Assembly (NCBI RefSeq): GCF_023618015.1 | Contig: NZ_JAJKBJ010000001.1 | Span: 62,001 to 126,000, forward strand | Direction: 5' to 3' | DNA: 64,000 bases | DNA from: Legionella maioricensis | GTDB lineage: Bacteria; Pseudomonadota; Gammaproteobacteria; Legionellales; Legionellaceae | Shown: piece after piece, positions 18,207 to 27,698 of the stretch | How positions within the stretch are numbered: position 1 is the first letter of the stretch | Layout of the letters: every line of letters starts with the position of its first letter | Notes under the pieces: model-generated | Told to the model about the DNA's origin: nothing | Databases searched by the model: none | The model's input: the letters and a program-made list of their open reading frames with translations, nothing else | Made by a program: the position numbers and the translations under genes

Positions 18207-19975
18207 CAAACTACGGCTTCCTCATGAACCAAACCTAACTGTTGTACTTTATAAAGCTGGGTATAATGACCATTTAAATCGAGCAGCTCCTGATGACTAC
18301 CCTGCTCGACAATGCGACCATTCTGCATTACGACAATTTTATGGACGTGTTTAATCGTTGATAAACGATGAGCAATCACTAAGGTAGTTCGACTCTTCAT
18401 AACCTGTTCTAAAGCCGCCTGGATGTATTGCTCAGACTCACTATCCAAAGCAGAAGTAGCCTCATCAAGGATAAGAATAGGGGCATCTTTTAATATAGCG
18501 CGGGCAATAGCCAGTCTTTGCCGTTGTCCACCGGATAGTAATACGCCATTTTCACCTACACGAGTGTCATATCCTTGGGGTAACTGACAAATAAACTCAT
18601 CGGCATAGGCTAATTTAGCGGCCGCTATAATTTGTTCCCGCGTCACATCAAAACGACCGTATGCAATATTATTAGCCAGAGTATCATTAAAAAGAGTCAC
18701 ATTTTGACTAACTAGCGCCATCTTCTCACGCAGACTGGCTAAACTGAGCTCATTTATTGGCATACCATCCAGAGTAATCATACCCTGAGTCACTTCATAG
18801 AACCGTGGTAATAAACTGGCTACAGTTGTTTTACCACTTCCTGAATGCCCAACCAGAGCAACAGAGGTACCTGACTCTATGGTAAAATTTACATCATGCA
18901 ATACTGTTTTACCTTGTCTGTAGGCATAGGACACTTGTTTAAACTCAATTTCACCGGATGTTTTGTGCGTCGCTAAAACTGCCCCCTCATCCCCTTCAAT
19001 AGGCATATCCAATAAATTAAAAACACTTTCTGCCCCTGCTAATCCTCTTTGAATGGTGACATTCAAAGTAGTTAGCCTTTTCATCGGTTTAATCAACTGC
19101 AACATGGCTGCAATAATCGCTAAAAATGAACCCGCAGTGATGACAATTACGGTAGACAATTGAATAGCCACCATAACGATCATGGCAATTCCAAGCGCGA
19201 TAACGAACTGAACGCCAGATACGTTAACTACGTCACTCACTGCAACTTTCATATCATTTTGCCGAGAACGCTCGGTCGCTTGATTAAATTTTCCTATTTC
19301 GTATTTTTCTCCGCCAAAAATACGTACTACACGATATCCTTCGATTGCTTCACTGGCAATTTCAGTAACTTCACCCATCGTTTTTTGGACTTTATGACTA
19401 ATTCGCCTGACTCGTTTATTAGTATAATTAACAATTAAACCGACAAAAGGAACCGTCAATAAAAACATCAGAGACAATTGCCAATTGATTATCATCATTA
19501 CCGTGATAAGGCCAATAACCAAGCACACATTTTGGACAAAATCAGTTAGGGCATCAGCACTAACCTGAGCCACTTGCTCCACATCATAGAGAATTTTCGA
19601 GAGCATCTGCCCTGAAGTTGCTTCATCATAAAAATCTGCAGGTAAACGGATAATATGAGCAAAGACTCTTTGTCTTAAGACCTTAACCACTGAGCGAGCC
19701 ACCCAGGTCATGCAGTAACTTCCCAGAGAACTGACTATCCCCCTAAGAGTAATACCTATTAAAACAATAAGAGGGATTTTATTAACGAAGTCCATATCCA
19801 AATGGATAAACCCCTTATCCAAGAAGGGTCTTGTCATATAAGTAAAGCCTGCGTCTATACCGGAATAAAGCATGTTGGCGAATATGCCCAAAAGCAGTAT
19901 TGGCCAAAAAGGTTTGACGTAAGAGAACAATCGTTTATATAAATAGCCGTTTTTTACAGGTACTTTATTAGTCAT
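18206..19975 (-). CDS. msbA: Lipid A export ABC transporter MsbA
   Basis: MsbA flips core-lipid A across the inner membrane using ATP. It has 589 residues: a six-segment transmembrane domain (about 20-310) and a nucleotide-binding domain. The latter has Walker [14 protein letters not shown], the Q-loop, signature [17 protein letters not shown], Walker [13 protein letters not shown] and the H-loop IAHRLSTI. It heads a tightly coupled minus-strand operon with lpxK and an exported unknown protein. Length and motif order are typical. Confidence 0.95.
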   Translation of the reverse strand: MTNKVPVKNGYLYKRLFSYVKPFWPILLLGIFANMLYSGIDAGFTYMTRPFLDKGFIHLDMDFVNKIPLIVLIGITLRGIVSSLGSYCMTWVARSVVKVLRQRVFAHIIRLPADFYDEATSGQMLSKILYDVEQVAQVSADALTDFVQNVCLVIGLITVMMIINWQLSLMFLLTVPFVGLIVNYTNKRVRRISHKVQKTMGEVTEIASEAIEGYRVVRIFGGEKYEIGKFNQATERSRQNDMKVAVSDVVNVSGVQFVIALGIAMIVMVAIQLSTVIVITAGSFLAIIAAMLQLIKPMKRLTTLNVTIQRGLAGAESVFNLLDMPIEGDEGAVLATHKTSGEIEFKQVSYAYRQGKTVLHDVNFTIESGTSVALVGHSGSGKTTVASLLPRFYEVTQGMITLDGMPINELSLASLREKMALVSQNVTLFNDTLANNIAYGRFDVTREQIIAAAKLAYADEFICQLPQGYDTRVGENGVLLSGGQRQRLAIARAILKDAPILILDEATSALDSESEQYIQAALEQVMKSRTTLVIAHRLSTIKHVHKIVVMQNGRIVEQGSHQELLDLNGHYTQLYKVQQLGLVHEEAVV

Positions 19976-20056
19976 TAATTATAGGGTCTAAGGTGGGCAA
20001 AATGTGTGGAATTGTAACTCTTATTCAGCCCAAGTGCCAATATTCTTGAATAACTG

Positions 20057-20098
20057 TAGCAGCAATTTAGAAATACCCCCTTTGGGGCCTCGCTGAAG
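20057..20098. repeat. Direct repeat copy 1 flanking the giant gene
   Basis: TAGCAGCAATTTAGAAAT followed by CTCGCTGAAG matches 27322-27363 (TAGCAGCACTTTAGAAAT ... CTCGCTAAAG), with about 31 of 42 bases identical by eye, 17 of 18 in the first block. The two copies have the same orientation and enclose the whole 2376-codon gene. Confidence 0.6.
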
Positions 20099-20118
20099 TT
20101 AGTCTCGAATCAATCTTA

Positions 20119-23100
20119 TCAAGGTTTGAGCGAAGAACTTACCTCATGTTGATTCAATGCCACAACCTCCCAATCATCAAATGATTTTTGAATTTCCTTG
20201 ACTGTTTTTTGACGTTCTGTTTGAGAAAAAAATCCACTTCCTGTTACTGCCAATTTACCAAGTACTAAAAATAAACCAACAAGGGTAGCCGCAATGGCTA
20301 TGTTAATTAAGATAGGCTTCCAGATTTCGCGGTGTGTTCCCATTTTGGTGTATCCATCATTTAACGCACTGCGAAATAGATTCCGGCACGTCTCTTGGTC
20401 TTCCAAACCAATTCCATCGCTCGTAAATAAACCGGCAATGGCTTTTAATTCATTAGCTAAATTTTGAGCTTTAGTTCCTTCTGCAATGCTTTTTACCTCA
20501 TTTTTTTCAACCAGCATCGTCCCGTAGCTAAATAATTTCTCTATTTGCTCATATAACTGGATAAGTTCTTTCTGTTGTAGGCTTGGATCTTGAATTTGTA
20601 AGCTTGGATCTTGAATAGGTTCTTTTAAAATCTGGTCTTTTTCCTCTATAGAGGTTGAATAAGAGTTAATCACATTTCGAGCAACACGTAATACATCTCG
20701 GAAAGTGGGCTCAGGGGTCAAGTGCTCCAGGCGCGCTTTTGCCAAATTGGTTTCAAATGCCCTCACCAATAGCTCAGCATCCCGTTCCTTCACTCCTTTC
20801 GCTATTAAAATAGCCTTATTTTCAGCATGAGGACAAGGAGGTAAACTCAAATGAATCAAACGGTGTGCTAAGGCCGTACCCGTAAGACGACGTCCTGCCA
20901 TATTCACTGAATTTTGAGTTCCGATGATTAAAAATCCTGGTTTTAAAGGCGGGGCTCCTTCGGGTGTTTTACCCATCAATAAATCATTAAGCAGACGCTC
21001 CATCATGGGTGCACTGTTAATTTCATCCACGACAACAACCGCCCCTTCATGAAACGCTTTTAATAACAGCTTTTTCTTATCTGCAATTTGCATACTAACC
21101 GGCATGCGATAAAATGCTTTATTGGGGCCGTTAAGGTTAGGCTCGCCTTCATAATCATGAATCTGTACATAACCTCTTGCAATCAAAGAGGAAATTACCA
21201 TTTCACTTTTGCCCGAAGCAGGGTCGCCTTCTAATATAATCCCCCCTACCCCACCGTATTTTTGCGTTTCATTAAGCGTCGTGCGTCTTAAATCCCGTAA
21301 GTCTAATAAGTCATGCAACCGACGGGCAGCTGCGTCCCTGGAAGGGGTAATGAGAAAATCAGGACTCACCACCAAGGGCGATTGAGGCAAACTCTGTTGC
21401 GGTTTAAATTGAGCATCAAGCTCAGAGCGATGAGACTCAGCAACCAGAGTACGTGCCAATTGATAGGCATAATGTCGCGATGCTAAAATACAGTCTTGCG
21501 TGCTGGCTTTTGGGTGCTGATGCGCGTAAGACACTACAAATAAAGCCATCATTTGAAGTTCACGAATCGCATCATGAGAATATTGCCCCATAAAACGATA
21601 GATATCTAAAATAGGGGTGACTATCTTCAGCGTATCGTGTTCTAATCGCGTCCCCACAAATACCGGCTTTAACAATTTTTCGTAAATAAATTCCAAAGGC
21701 ATGGGTTCAAAAACCACGGCATTTCCATGCTGAGTAAAAAAGGGCGATAACTGCCGCTCCCCACCATAACTTAAGGGATTACCCGCAAAAACCACTTTAT
21801 GGCGAGCAGTCAACGGATAATATGTACCCTCAATGACAATTCCTGGCGGAACATCGAATAAGCCCTCAAAATTACTCCATTTATTAGGAGTAATATTCGC
21901 CTCATCAATGAACAGAATGGCCTCATTAGCGGAATCGTCTAGTGCCCAGTCCCGCATGCGCGACTCACTCTGATACAAGGTGATATTGGGCTGTGCTGCG
22001 AAATGCTCGCTTATGAAGGTGGATTTACCTACCGCAGTGGGGCCTGTGAGGTAAACATAAGGAGAATGGGCTAAAACCGCATTCACTTCATTCAATCGTT
22101 TTTGAATAAAAGCGTCTGCCTTTGCTTTGCTGTTTGCCGCATCAAAAGCACTAGGCCTAAAGGTCCGTGGTAAATCCTCCATTCCCTGCCAAGGATTTCG
22201 CCCCACCTCATTAGGAAAAGCACGTGAATAAGTGATGCGCGCAACCAATCGGCTGTAAGACTCTTCATAATAAGGAGTAAGCAACTGCAACTCAGTGGCC
22301 GTAGCCTTAAACCGGGTTTTAAGAAGGCTCAACTTTTCCTCTAAAGTCACATCATGATGCTGCACATTAGAACAATAATTAAATGAAGTGGTGGACTCAT
22401 CACCCACCAGCACCAATTGCCCATCTAACTTTTTAGAAGACAAGAGCAAAGAAGCAAAATCATCCATCAACTCTGCTGAGAAATGGCCGTGCAATACCAC
22501 TTTTTTATGGTCGGCTAATCCCGCCAAAACTGCACTGATTTTTTGCTGGAATTCAAAACGCAAGGTATTGGGATTCAGTCTCCCATTCAGATTCATCAGT
22601 AAACCTGCAGCCTCACACTCTGAAACATCAATAATTTGACACTCTTTATCATGCTTAGTAAGCATCCTTACCGTAGCCAAAGAATCACTACTGGTCATTA
22701 TCAGGGGATTACCCTGAACGGATTTGTCCCAAGGTTTACGAATAGGTTTAGTCAATACCGACTCATCAACTAAAGAAGGGGGCAAGCTCACTCCAGGGGC
22801 TACATGACACTGCAGTTTTACCTCATGTCTGATGCACTCATTCAGTAATAAACCCCATTCATCTTCAGTTAAACTCCGGGTGAGATTCACATCAAGAGTA
22901 CTGCCAGAGCACTGTTCTAAAACTCCAGGCAAAGTATCTAACGCAGCCTCTTCATTCGAGCATTGGTATTGACGAAAATAAGTACTTAATTGTTTGGGAT
23001 TTAACAGGAGACTGTCTACTTTAAGACCCGAGGTAAAGGCCACATGGGGAGTTAATTTGCTCCATTCATAACCTTGAGTCCTGCTCCACTGTTGAGATGG

Positions 23101-26100
23101 AGGAATTTTAATAATCCGGCCTGCATGGTGAATTTCGCCGCGAATCATCATCTCATGCCACATTTCCTGAAAACGTGCACGGCCCCATAACCCGTTTTGA
23201 ATTTGAATCGGCTTCCCAAGCGCTAAAGCTTTTTCTAAAGCCCCTTCTTCAAACTCCAAAACGTCTTTTTTAATACGCCAACGTCCTAGCAACCGCTCCT
23301 CCCAATCGCCGGCCGCACCTAAATTAATCACCGTACTCTCTTCGGCCAATTCCCCAAGAACAACCTCTTTGGGAAACTGGGGCAATCGATTCATTAGGGC
23401 CTCTTCGGAAAGAGGACACTTTTCTCTCTTATCAAGACGGGAATAAAAATCAGCCCCCTGATAACATCCAGGCTTATTGGGATTAATAAAACCAATCACC
23501 TGTACGTGAGCAGATAAAGGGGTTCCATCTGCTAAACGCTCTTGGTCAAGCAAACTGTTATAACGTACAATGTCATCCGCATTGAACGCATCATAATTGA
23601 CTAAAACCACTGGCGGATTTGCGACATCTACTGGCTTCATTAGAAAATCATAAAAAGGACCACCAGGTCCTTTCTGTAAAATACCCTTTTCTCCCTCACG
23701 ACGTATAAAAGGGGCTGAGCACACCAAATCATCCGGAGAATTAATACAATACACAGGGCGAGACACAGAAAGACAATGATTTAAAACAGCCAATTGCAGT
23801 GCTTTCACCTCTCCTGCAGAATTCAGCTCCACCAAGCGTTTTTTATGTTCATCAACCGCAACTAAATTCTGACAGTATTCAGACAAAGACACCTTAGGCG
23901 GCTTGTCACGATTCCAGGTTTCCAGTTGACGCGAATAATCACTCGCCTCACGAGCACGTAGTTGAACCGTCACATCAGCAACAAAGGACGGGAGCTGAGA
24001 ATAAGAGGACGTCAAAGTACTCAATGCTTCGATACAAGCGTGACGCTCAAAAGAGGATAATGCATCCATACTCTGATGCAATTGAGCAATAAAATTTTTA
24101 TTCTTTTTTGAAAACTCCTGCAATAAACTTAAGGTATAGTTCGCCACATGGGGAGTCTTAATTGCTAAAGCCCACGCAGGCTTCCCCTCGGTATTTCGGA
24201 TAAGTAATCCCTCTAATGCATCGAATGAGTAATGACTGGCCGGCGGTAAATTTTGCAATAATAAATCAGCCTGAGAAGAGTCAATAAGAGCTAATAGCCC
24301 ACCCTCCTGTAAAAAAACATTGCTGTTTGTAATACACGGGGTCTTAATAGTATAAGAGCCTTGTACAGAAACTAACTCACCAAGACTCTTTTTAATTAAA
24401 GCTTTTAACTCATCCCTACTGCTTACTGTTTTAGGACCTTCGACACCATTGGGGTCGTAAATTTCCCACGTACCTCTTCCCAGGCTTTTGACACCAATAA
24501 CGTGCCAGGGATTATTGAAAAAGAAGGAACCTTGAGCGTGTTGCATCAAAAACTCATCTAAAGCATCTCCTAAATATTGCTTTGGCGCTGAGCAGAACTT
24601 GAATTGGTACTCCTCCACATAATCCAATATCTCCCTAAAATCATTATGGAGTAATTTATCTCTGTTTAAAGTATCCAAATGGCCGTTCCAGGCGTTAACA
24701 CGACCCATTAAGGAATTCCATTCGTCTTTGTTTTTACTTAAAAATAAATGAACTAAGGAAGAACATATTCCGTCTTGTAACTCAAAAATCCGTTCTCTGT
24801 GCTGATTGGTTAAATGTAAATATTGCGACAGCTTCTCAATTACCATGCCCTGATTTAAACTCTTATTCGTTCCTTTAAAACGAAATTCGAAATCCTGTGA
24901 CGTGGGTTTTTGGTGGAAAAAAGAAGACCTATTATGAGTTGGATCTTTTAAAATAAGAGTTTCATTTTTATTAGACTCAGGACCGAGCTCAGGAGTTTTG
25001 ATACCGTCTAAAACCAGTACATTTCTGGAGTGAAGCAACTCTAGGATTTTTGGAGAAACATTTTGACAATCAGTTAAATGAACCTCCTTTAAGTTAGGGG
25101 CACTGAGTAATAATTGGTATAAAGTCTCTGAAGAAATCTCAGAGCATGCTAAAGATAATTTCTCCAAATGATTTAAGGGAACCATTGTGCTTTTAAAATC
25201 GCCCAACTCCACTTCATTTAGAGTTAGAGTTTTAATATTGGGAGTACTCATTAAAAATTGTTGCAGGTTTGCTATAGAGATAGTCGCAGAAGAAAGGAAT
25301 GCCTCTTCTAAAGAAGGCAGGTAGAAACAATCTTTACGAAAATCACTAAACGTAACACCATTTAAGTGAATCGTTTTAAGATTAGGTGTGCCAGCTAAAA
25401 AGCGCTCTAAATGGGGCGTAGGAATCGTAACCCCATGCAAATTCAGTTTTGTAAGAGATGCCAAATTTAAATCCTGGGCATCGAAAGAAGATAGATTACA
25501 CTTGACTAAATCTAAAGTTTGTAGATTTGGGCTTCTCCTTAACAATTTATGGAGATTTACTCCCGAAATAGTGGAAAAACTTAAAGACAACTCATTCAAT
25601 TTTAATAAATTAATATCTAATACTTCTAAATCGTTTAAGTTACGGCAGAAATTTAAATCCAACTGTTGTAGATTAGGAGCATTAATCAATAATTGTTTTA
25701 AATTTACGCCGGAAATGTTACTACCATTTAAGTTTAATGTTTCTAATGACCTTAAATTACAACCAGAAAAACCTAAACTATCCAGAGTTGAGGCATAATT
25801 TAAATCCAGGGTTTTAAGGTTGGGTGTTGCAGACAGAAGTTGTTGCAAATCTGTTGGGCTAATAATAGCGGATGGGGCGAATCTAAGTGTTTCCAAGGCA
25901 GATAAACTCAATTTAGACCCATCTAAATTCTTTAGTAAGATCCCAGATAAATCAAGATTTTTAAGATTAGGAGCATTAAGAAAAATTTTATACAAAGTAG
26001 GCAGCGAAACATCGGTAGAGACGATTTTTAATTCGTCAAGATTATTCAGTCTACCCACATCAAAATTGGCTAAGTCAGAACATTGATGAAGGTATAATAT

Positions 26101-27249
26101 TTTTAAGTTGGGTGTATCAGCTAATAACCGGCTTAAGTCCGATCCGGAAATACTTGAGTTGTACAACAATACGTATTCTAAACATGGGAATGAAAATGAG
26201 CGCGGTTCAAGAGTTTGTACTTGTCGATTTCCAGCGAACGTAATTGCTTTTAATTTGGGAGAGCTTAATAATCGTGATACAAGTAAAGGAGGCGTGGCAG
26301 CTATATCTACATATTCAAGCTGGGGTAAATTAAACGATATTTCAGAGTCCAAATCATGCTCTAAATATCGTAGAGTAACGGATTTAAGTTCTTTTATCTC
26401 AAGGAAAACTTCTTGTAATTTTTCAGGAGTTAAGAAAGAACCTGGTGAATCTATCTTTAATTCTTTTATCTCTCGAAGCTGGGGCCATTCGAATGTTTCA
26501 TTAGCAGTAGTGACTACTTTTTTTTCCAATAATGTTTGTACCTCATCTTTTTTTAATGTCAATTCCCTATATTTTCTACCAGGTTTTGCTAAGGGAAAAT
26601 TAACTTCTAATTCTTTTTGAACTGGCATTTTTGGTGCTGAATTACTTTCAAATCCATCATCCGATGAAAAATTACTGGATATAATCTCTTCAACAGGTGG
26701 AGTCGCCTGCTGTAAAATAGAATAAATCTTATTCCTAACAGCGTCTGATCGATTTGAGCATAACCGATCTAAATTAATCCCTCTTGGTAAAGAATCTACT
26801 CCTGAAAGTAAACATTCCATTGCATGATCATCTAGAATACAGGTATTGGAAATCGATAGTAGATTGGGATGTTGCCTAATAGCACAGTCAATCACCTTAC
26901 CGGGAAAAGCAGGGGCCATTTTTTGCTGGACATCATTATTACTTAAGCGATCTATAGAGGTTTTAGATAGTTTCTCAACGATTCCATTTTGCCAAATATA
27001 AATAGAAAAACCGTCAATCATTAGTTGATTTAATTTAGCTTTAATTTCATCAATTCTGACTTTGGAGGAATTATAAATAGTCCAATCTGCCACTATTAAT
27101 GATTTAGGTTTTTTACTTTGAGAAGAATACTTTTTCCAATAAGGTTTACTTTTTACGAGCTGATTTACATCCAGGGAACCTTGAGGGGTAGCACTGAATA
27201 ACGGCTCACCGGAGCTTTCAGTGTAATAAAAATCAGCGGGATAAGGCAT
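20119..27249 (-). CDS. Giant LRR / papain-like / multi-AAA membrane-anchored protein, putative Dot/Icm effector
   Basis: I know no named homologue of this 2376-residue protein. Domains in order are as follows. An N-terminal region (1-250) has no visible motif. Leucine-rich repeats (about 280-742) come as roughly nine double units of about 50 residues, each with 'PNLK.L.L' and 'L..L.L....IS..L..LL'. A papain-like candidate module (about 810-945) has GIC (Cys829), NPWHVIGV (His916) and WEIYDPNG (Asp932). Two degenerate AAA-like modules follow (about 1150-1300, with VVLVNYD and GFINPNKPG; about 1510-1650). A canonical AAA module has Walker A GPTAVGKS (1736-1743), Walker B LFIDEAN and sensor AGNP. 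A second has GDPASGKS (2008-2015), VVVVDEIN and IGTQNS. A single membrane segment (about 2313-2336) lies near the end. It lacks a signal peptide. The start is uncertain: ATG 27249 or TTG 27261. LRRs and lack of local partners favour a host-directed effector. Function is unknown. Confidence 0.8.
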   Translation of the reverse strand: MPYPADFYYTESSGEPLFSATPQGSLDVNQLVKSKPYWKKYSSQSKKPKSLIVADWTIYNSSKVRIDEIKAKLNQLMIDGFSIYIWQNGIVEKLSKTSIDRLSNNDVQQKMAPAFPGKVIDCAIRQHPNLLSISNTCILDDHAMECLLSGVDSLPRGINLDRLCSNRSDAVRNKIYSILQQATPPVEEIISSNFSSDDGFESNSAPKMPVQKELEVNFPLAKPGRKYRELTLKKDEVQTLLEKKVVTTANETFEWPQLREIKELKIDSPGSFLTPEKLQEVFLEIKELKSVTLRYLEHDLDSEISFNLPQLEYVDIAATPPLLVSRLLSSPKLKAITFAGNRQVQTLEPRSFSFPCLEYVLLYNSSISGSDLSRLLADTPNLKILYLHQCSDLANFDVGRLNNLDELKIVSTDVSLPTLYKIFLNAPNLKNLDLSGILLKNLDGSKLSLSALETLRFAPSAIISPTDLQQLLSATPNLKTLDLNYASTLDSLGFSGCNLRSLETLNLNGSNISGVNLKQLLINAPNLQQLDLNFCRNLNDLEVLDINLLKLNELSLSFSTISGVNLHKLLRRSPNLQTLDLVKCNLSSFDAQDLNLASLTKLNLHGVTIPTPHLERFLAGTPNLKTIHLNGVTFSDFRKDCFYLPSLEEAFLSSATISIANLQQFLMSTPNIKTLTLNEVELGDFKSTMVPLNHLEKLSLACSEISSETLYQLLLSAPNLKEVHLTDCQNVSPKILELLHSRNVLVLDGIKTPELGPESNKNETLILKDPTHNRSSFFHQKPTSQDFEFRFKGTNKSLNQGMVIEKLSQYLHLTNQHRERIFELQDGICSSLVHLFLSKNKDEWNSLMGRVNAWNGHLDTLNRDKLLHNDFREILDYVEEYQFKFCSAPKQYLGDALDEFLMQHAQGSFFFNNPWHVIGVKSLGRGTWEIYDPNGVEGPKTVSSRDELKALIKKSLGELVSVQGSYTIKTPCITNSNVFLQEGGLLALIDSSQADLLLQNLPPASHYSFDALEGLLIRNTEGKPAWALAIKTPHVANYTLSLLQEFSKKNKNFIAQLHQSMDALSSFERHACIEALSTLTSSYSQLPSFVADVTVQLRAREASDYSRQLETWNRDKPPKVSLSEYCQNLVAVDEHKKRLVELNSAGEVKALQLAVLNHCLSVSRPVYCINSPDDLVCSAPFIRREGEKGILQKGPGGPFYDFLMKPVDVANPPVVLVNYDAFNADDIVRYNSLLDQERLADGTPLSAHVQVIGFINPNKPGCYQGADFYSRLDKREKCPLSEEALMNRLPQFPKEVVLGELAEESTVINLGAAGDWEERLLGRWRIKKDVLEFEEGALEKALALGKPIQIQNGLWGRARFQEMWHEMMIRGEIHHAGRIIKIPPSQQWSRTQGYEWSKLTPHVAFTSGLKVDSLLLNPKQLSTYFRQYQCSNEEAALDTLPGVLEQCSGSTLDVNLTRSLTEDEWGLLLNECIRHEVKLQCHVAPGVSLPPSLVDESVLTKPIRKPWDKSVQGNPLIMTSSDSLATVRMLTKHDKECQIIDVSECEAAGLLMNLNGRLNPNTLRFEFQQKISAVLAGLADHKKVVLHGHFSAELMDDFASLLLSSKKLDGQLVLVGDESTTSFNYCSNVQHHDVTLEEKLSLLKTRFKATATELQLLTPYYEESYSRLVARITYSRAFPNEVGRNPWQGMEDLPRTFRPSAFDAANSKAKADAFIQKRLNEVNAVLAHSPYVYLTGPTAVGKSTFISEHFAAQPNITLYQSESRMRDWALDDSANEAILFIDEANITPNKWSNFEGLFDVPPGIVIEGTYYPLTARHKVVFAGNPLSYGGERQLSPFFTQHGNAVVFEPMPLEFIYEKLLKPVFVGTRLEHDTLKIVTPILDIYRFMGQYSHDAIRELQMMALFVVSYAHQHPKASTQDCILASRHYAYQLARTLVAESHRSELDAQFKPQQSLPQSPLVVSPDFLITPSRDAAARRLHDLLDLRDLRRTTLNETQKYGGVGGIILEGDPASGKSEMVISSLIARGYVQIHDYEGEPNLNGPNKAFYRMPVSMQIADKKKLLLKAFHEGAVVVVDEINSAPMMERLLNDLLMGKTPEGAPPLKPGFLIIGTQNSVNMAGRRLTGTALAHRLIHLSLPPCPHAENKAILIAKGVKERDAELLVRAFETNLAKARLEHLTPEPTFRDVLRVARNVINSYSTSIEEKDQILKEPIQDPSLQIQDPSLQQKELIQLYEQIEKLFSYGTMLVEKNEVKSIAEGTKAQNLANELKAIAGLFTSDGIGLEDQETCRNLFRSALNDGYTKMGTHREIWKPILINIAIAATLVGLFLVLGKLAVTGSGFFSQTERQKTVKEIQKSFDDWEVVALNQHEVSSSLKP

Positions 27250-27321
27250 GCCTTGTACCAAAATATATGCACATGATCATATATTAATCTAATTGATTGT
27301 TTTTTTCAAAAATCATGATGA

Positions 27322-27363
27322 TAGCAGCACTTTAGAAATTATCCTCTTTAGCTCTCGCTAAAG
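27322..27363. repeat. Direct repeat copy 2 flanking the giant gene
   Basis: It is the partner of 20057-20098 (same orientation, about 7.3 kb apart). The most conserved blocks are TAGCAGCAnTTTAGAAAT and CTCGCTnAAG. Confidence 0.6.
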
Positions 27364-27536
27364 CGATCTTCATCGAGGACGGCAAAGCTCTTATTCAGCT
27401 CGAGCCCAATGTTCTATTTTCCTCATTATCCTTCGTTACATTCATATCAAACTAAGAGAAAAATCCCCGTAGTTGCTGCGAACGGTGCGATCCAATCCTC
27501 CAGGTAAAATGACTTCTTTCATCAAGCATATAATGC

Positions 27537-27556
27537 CTTAATATTGTCTTAAGGAT
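27537..27556 (+). promoter_or_regulatory. Candidate PmrA response-regulator box
   Basis: Two direct half-sites, CTTAATATT (27537-27545) and CTTAAGGAT (27548-27556), are separated by 2 bp. This agrees with the tandem cTTAATatT-N2-cTTAATatT consensus described for PmrA in Legionella: the first half is perfect and the second matches in 7 of 9 positions. A TAAAAT hexamer begins 7 bp downstream (27564-27569), so the box covers the -35 position, as in known PmrA-activated promoters. The F-box gene start is about 140 bp downstream. Confidence 0.65.
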
Positions 27557-27698
27557 TAAATATTAAAATATCGGCCAATGTGCGTATATTTTATCCATAA
27601 TTTTACATTTATAGTGCTGGAGCGAATCTATATACATTATTATCCACTAATTGGAGGTGGAGCATTCAACTCAATCCATGTTCATAAGGGATTATGAT

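Larger units (their letters stand above)
27250..27698. other. Divergent intergenic region between the giant gene and the F-box gene
   Basis: This roughly 450-bp gap separates two divergent genes. It contains the second copy of the direct repeat (27322-27363), a PmrA-like box (27537-27556) with a -10-like hexamer downstream, and a purine-rich leader before the F-box gene (GGAGGTGGAG at 27653). The start of the giant gene on the minus strand has no strong Shine-Dalgarno sequence. I see no RNA gene. Confidence 0.6.

Noticed and set aside
25388-26620. Several 80-170 codon plus-strand frames opposite the LRR region
   Set aside because: They are antisense shadows of the repetitive leucine codons of the giant gene, with no start signals of their own.
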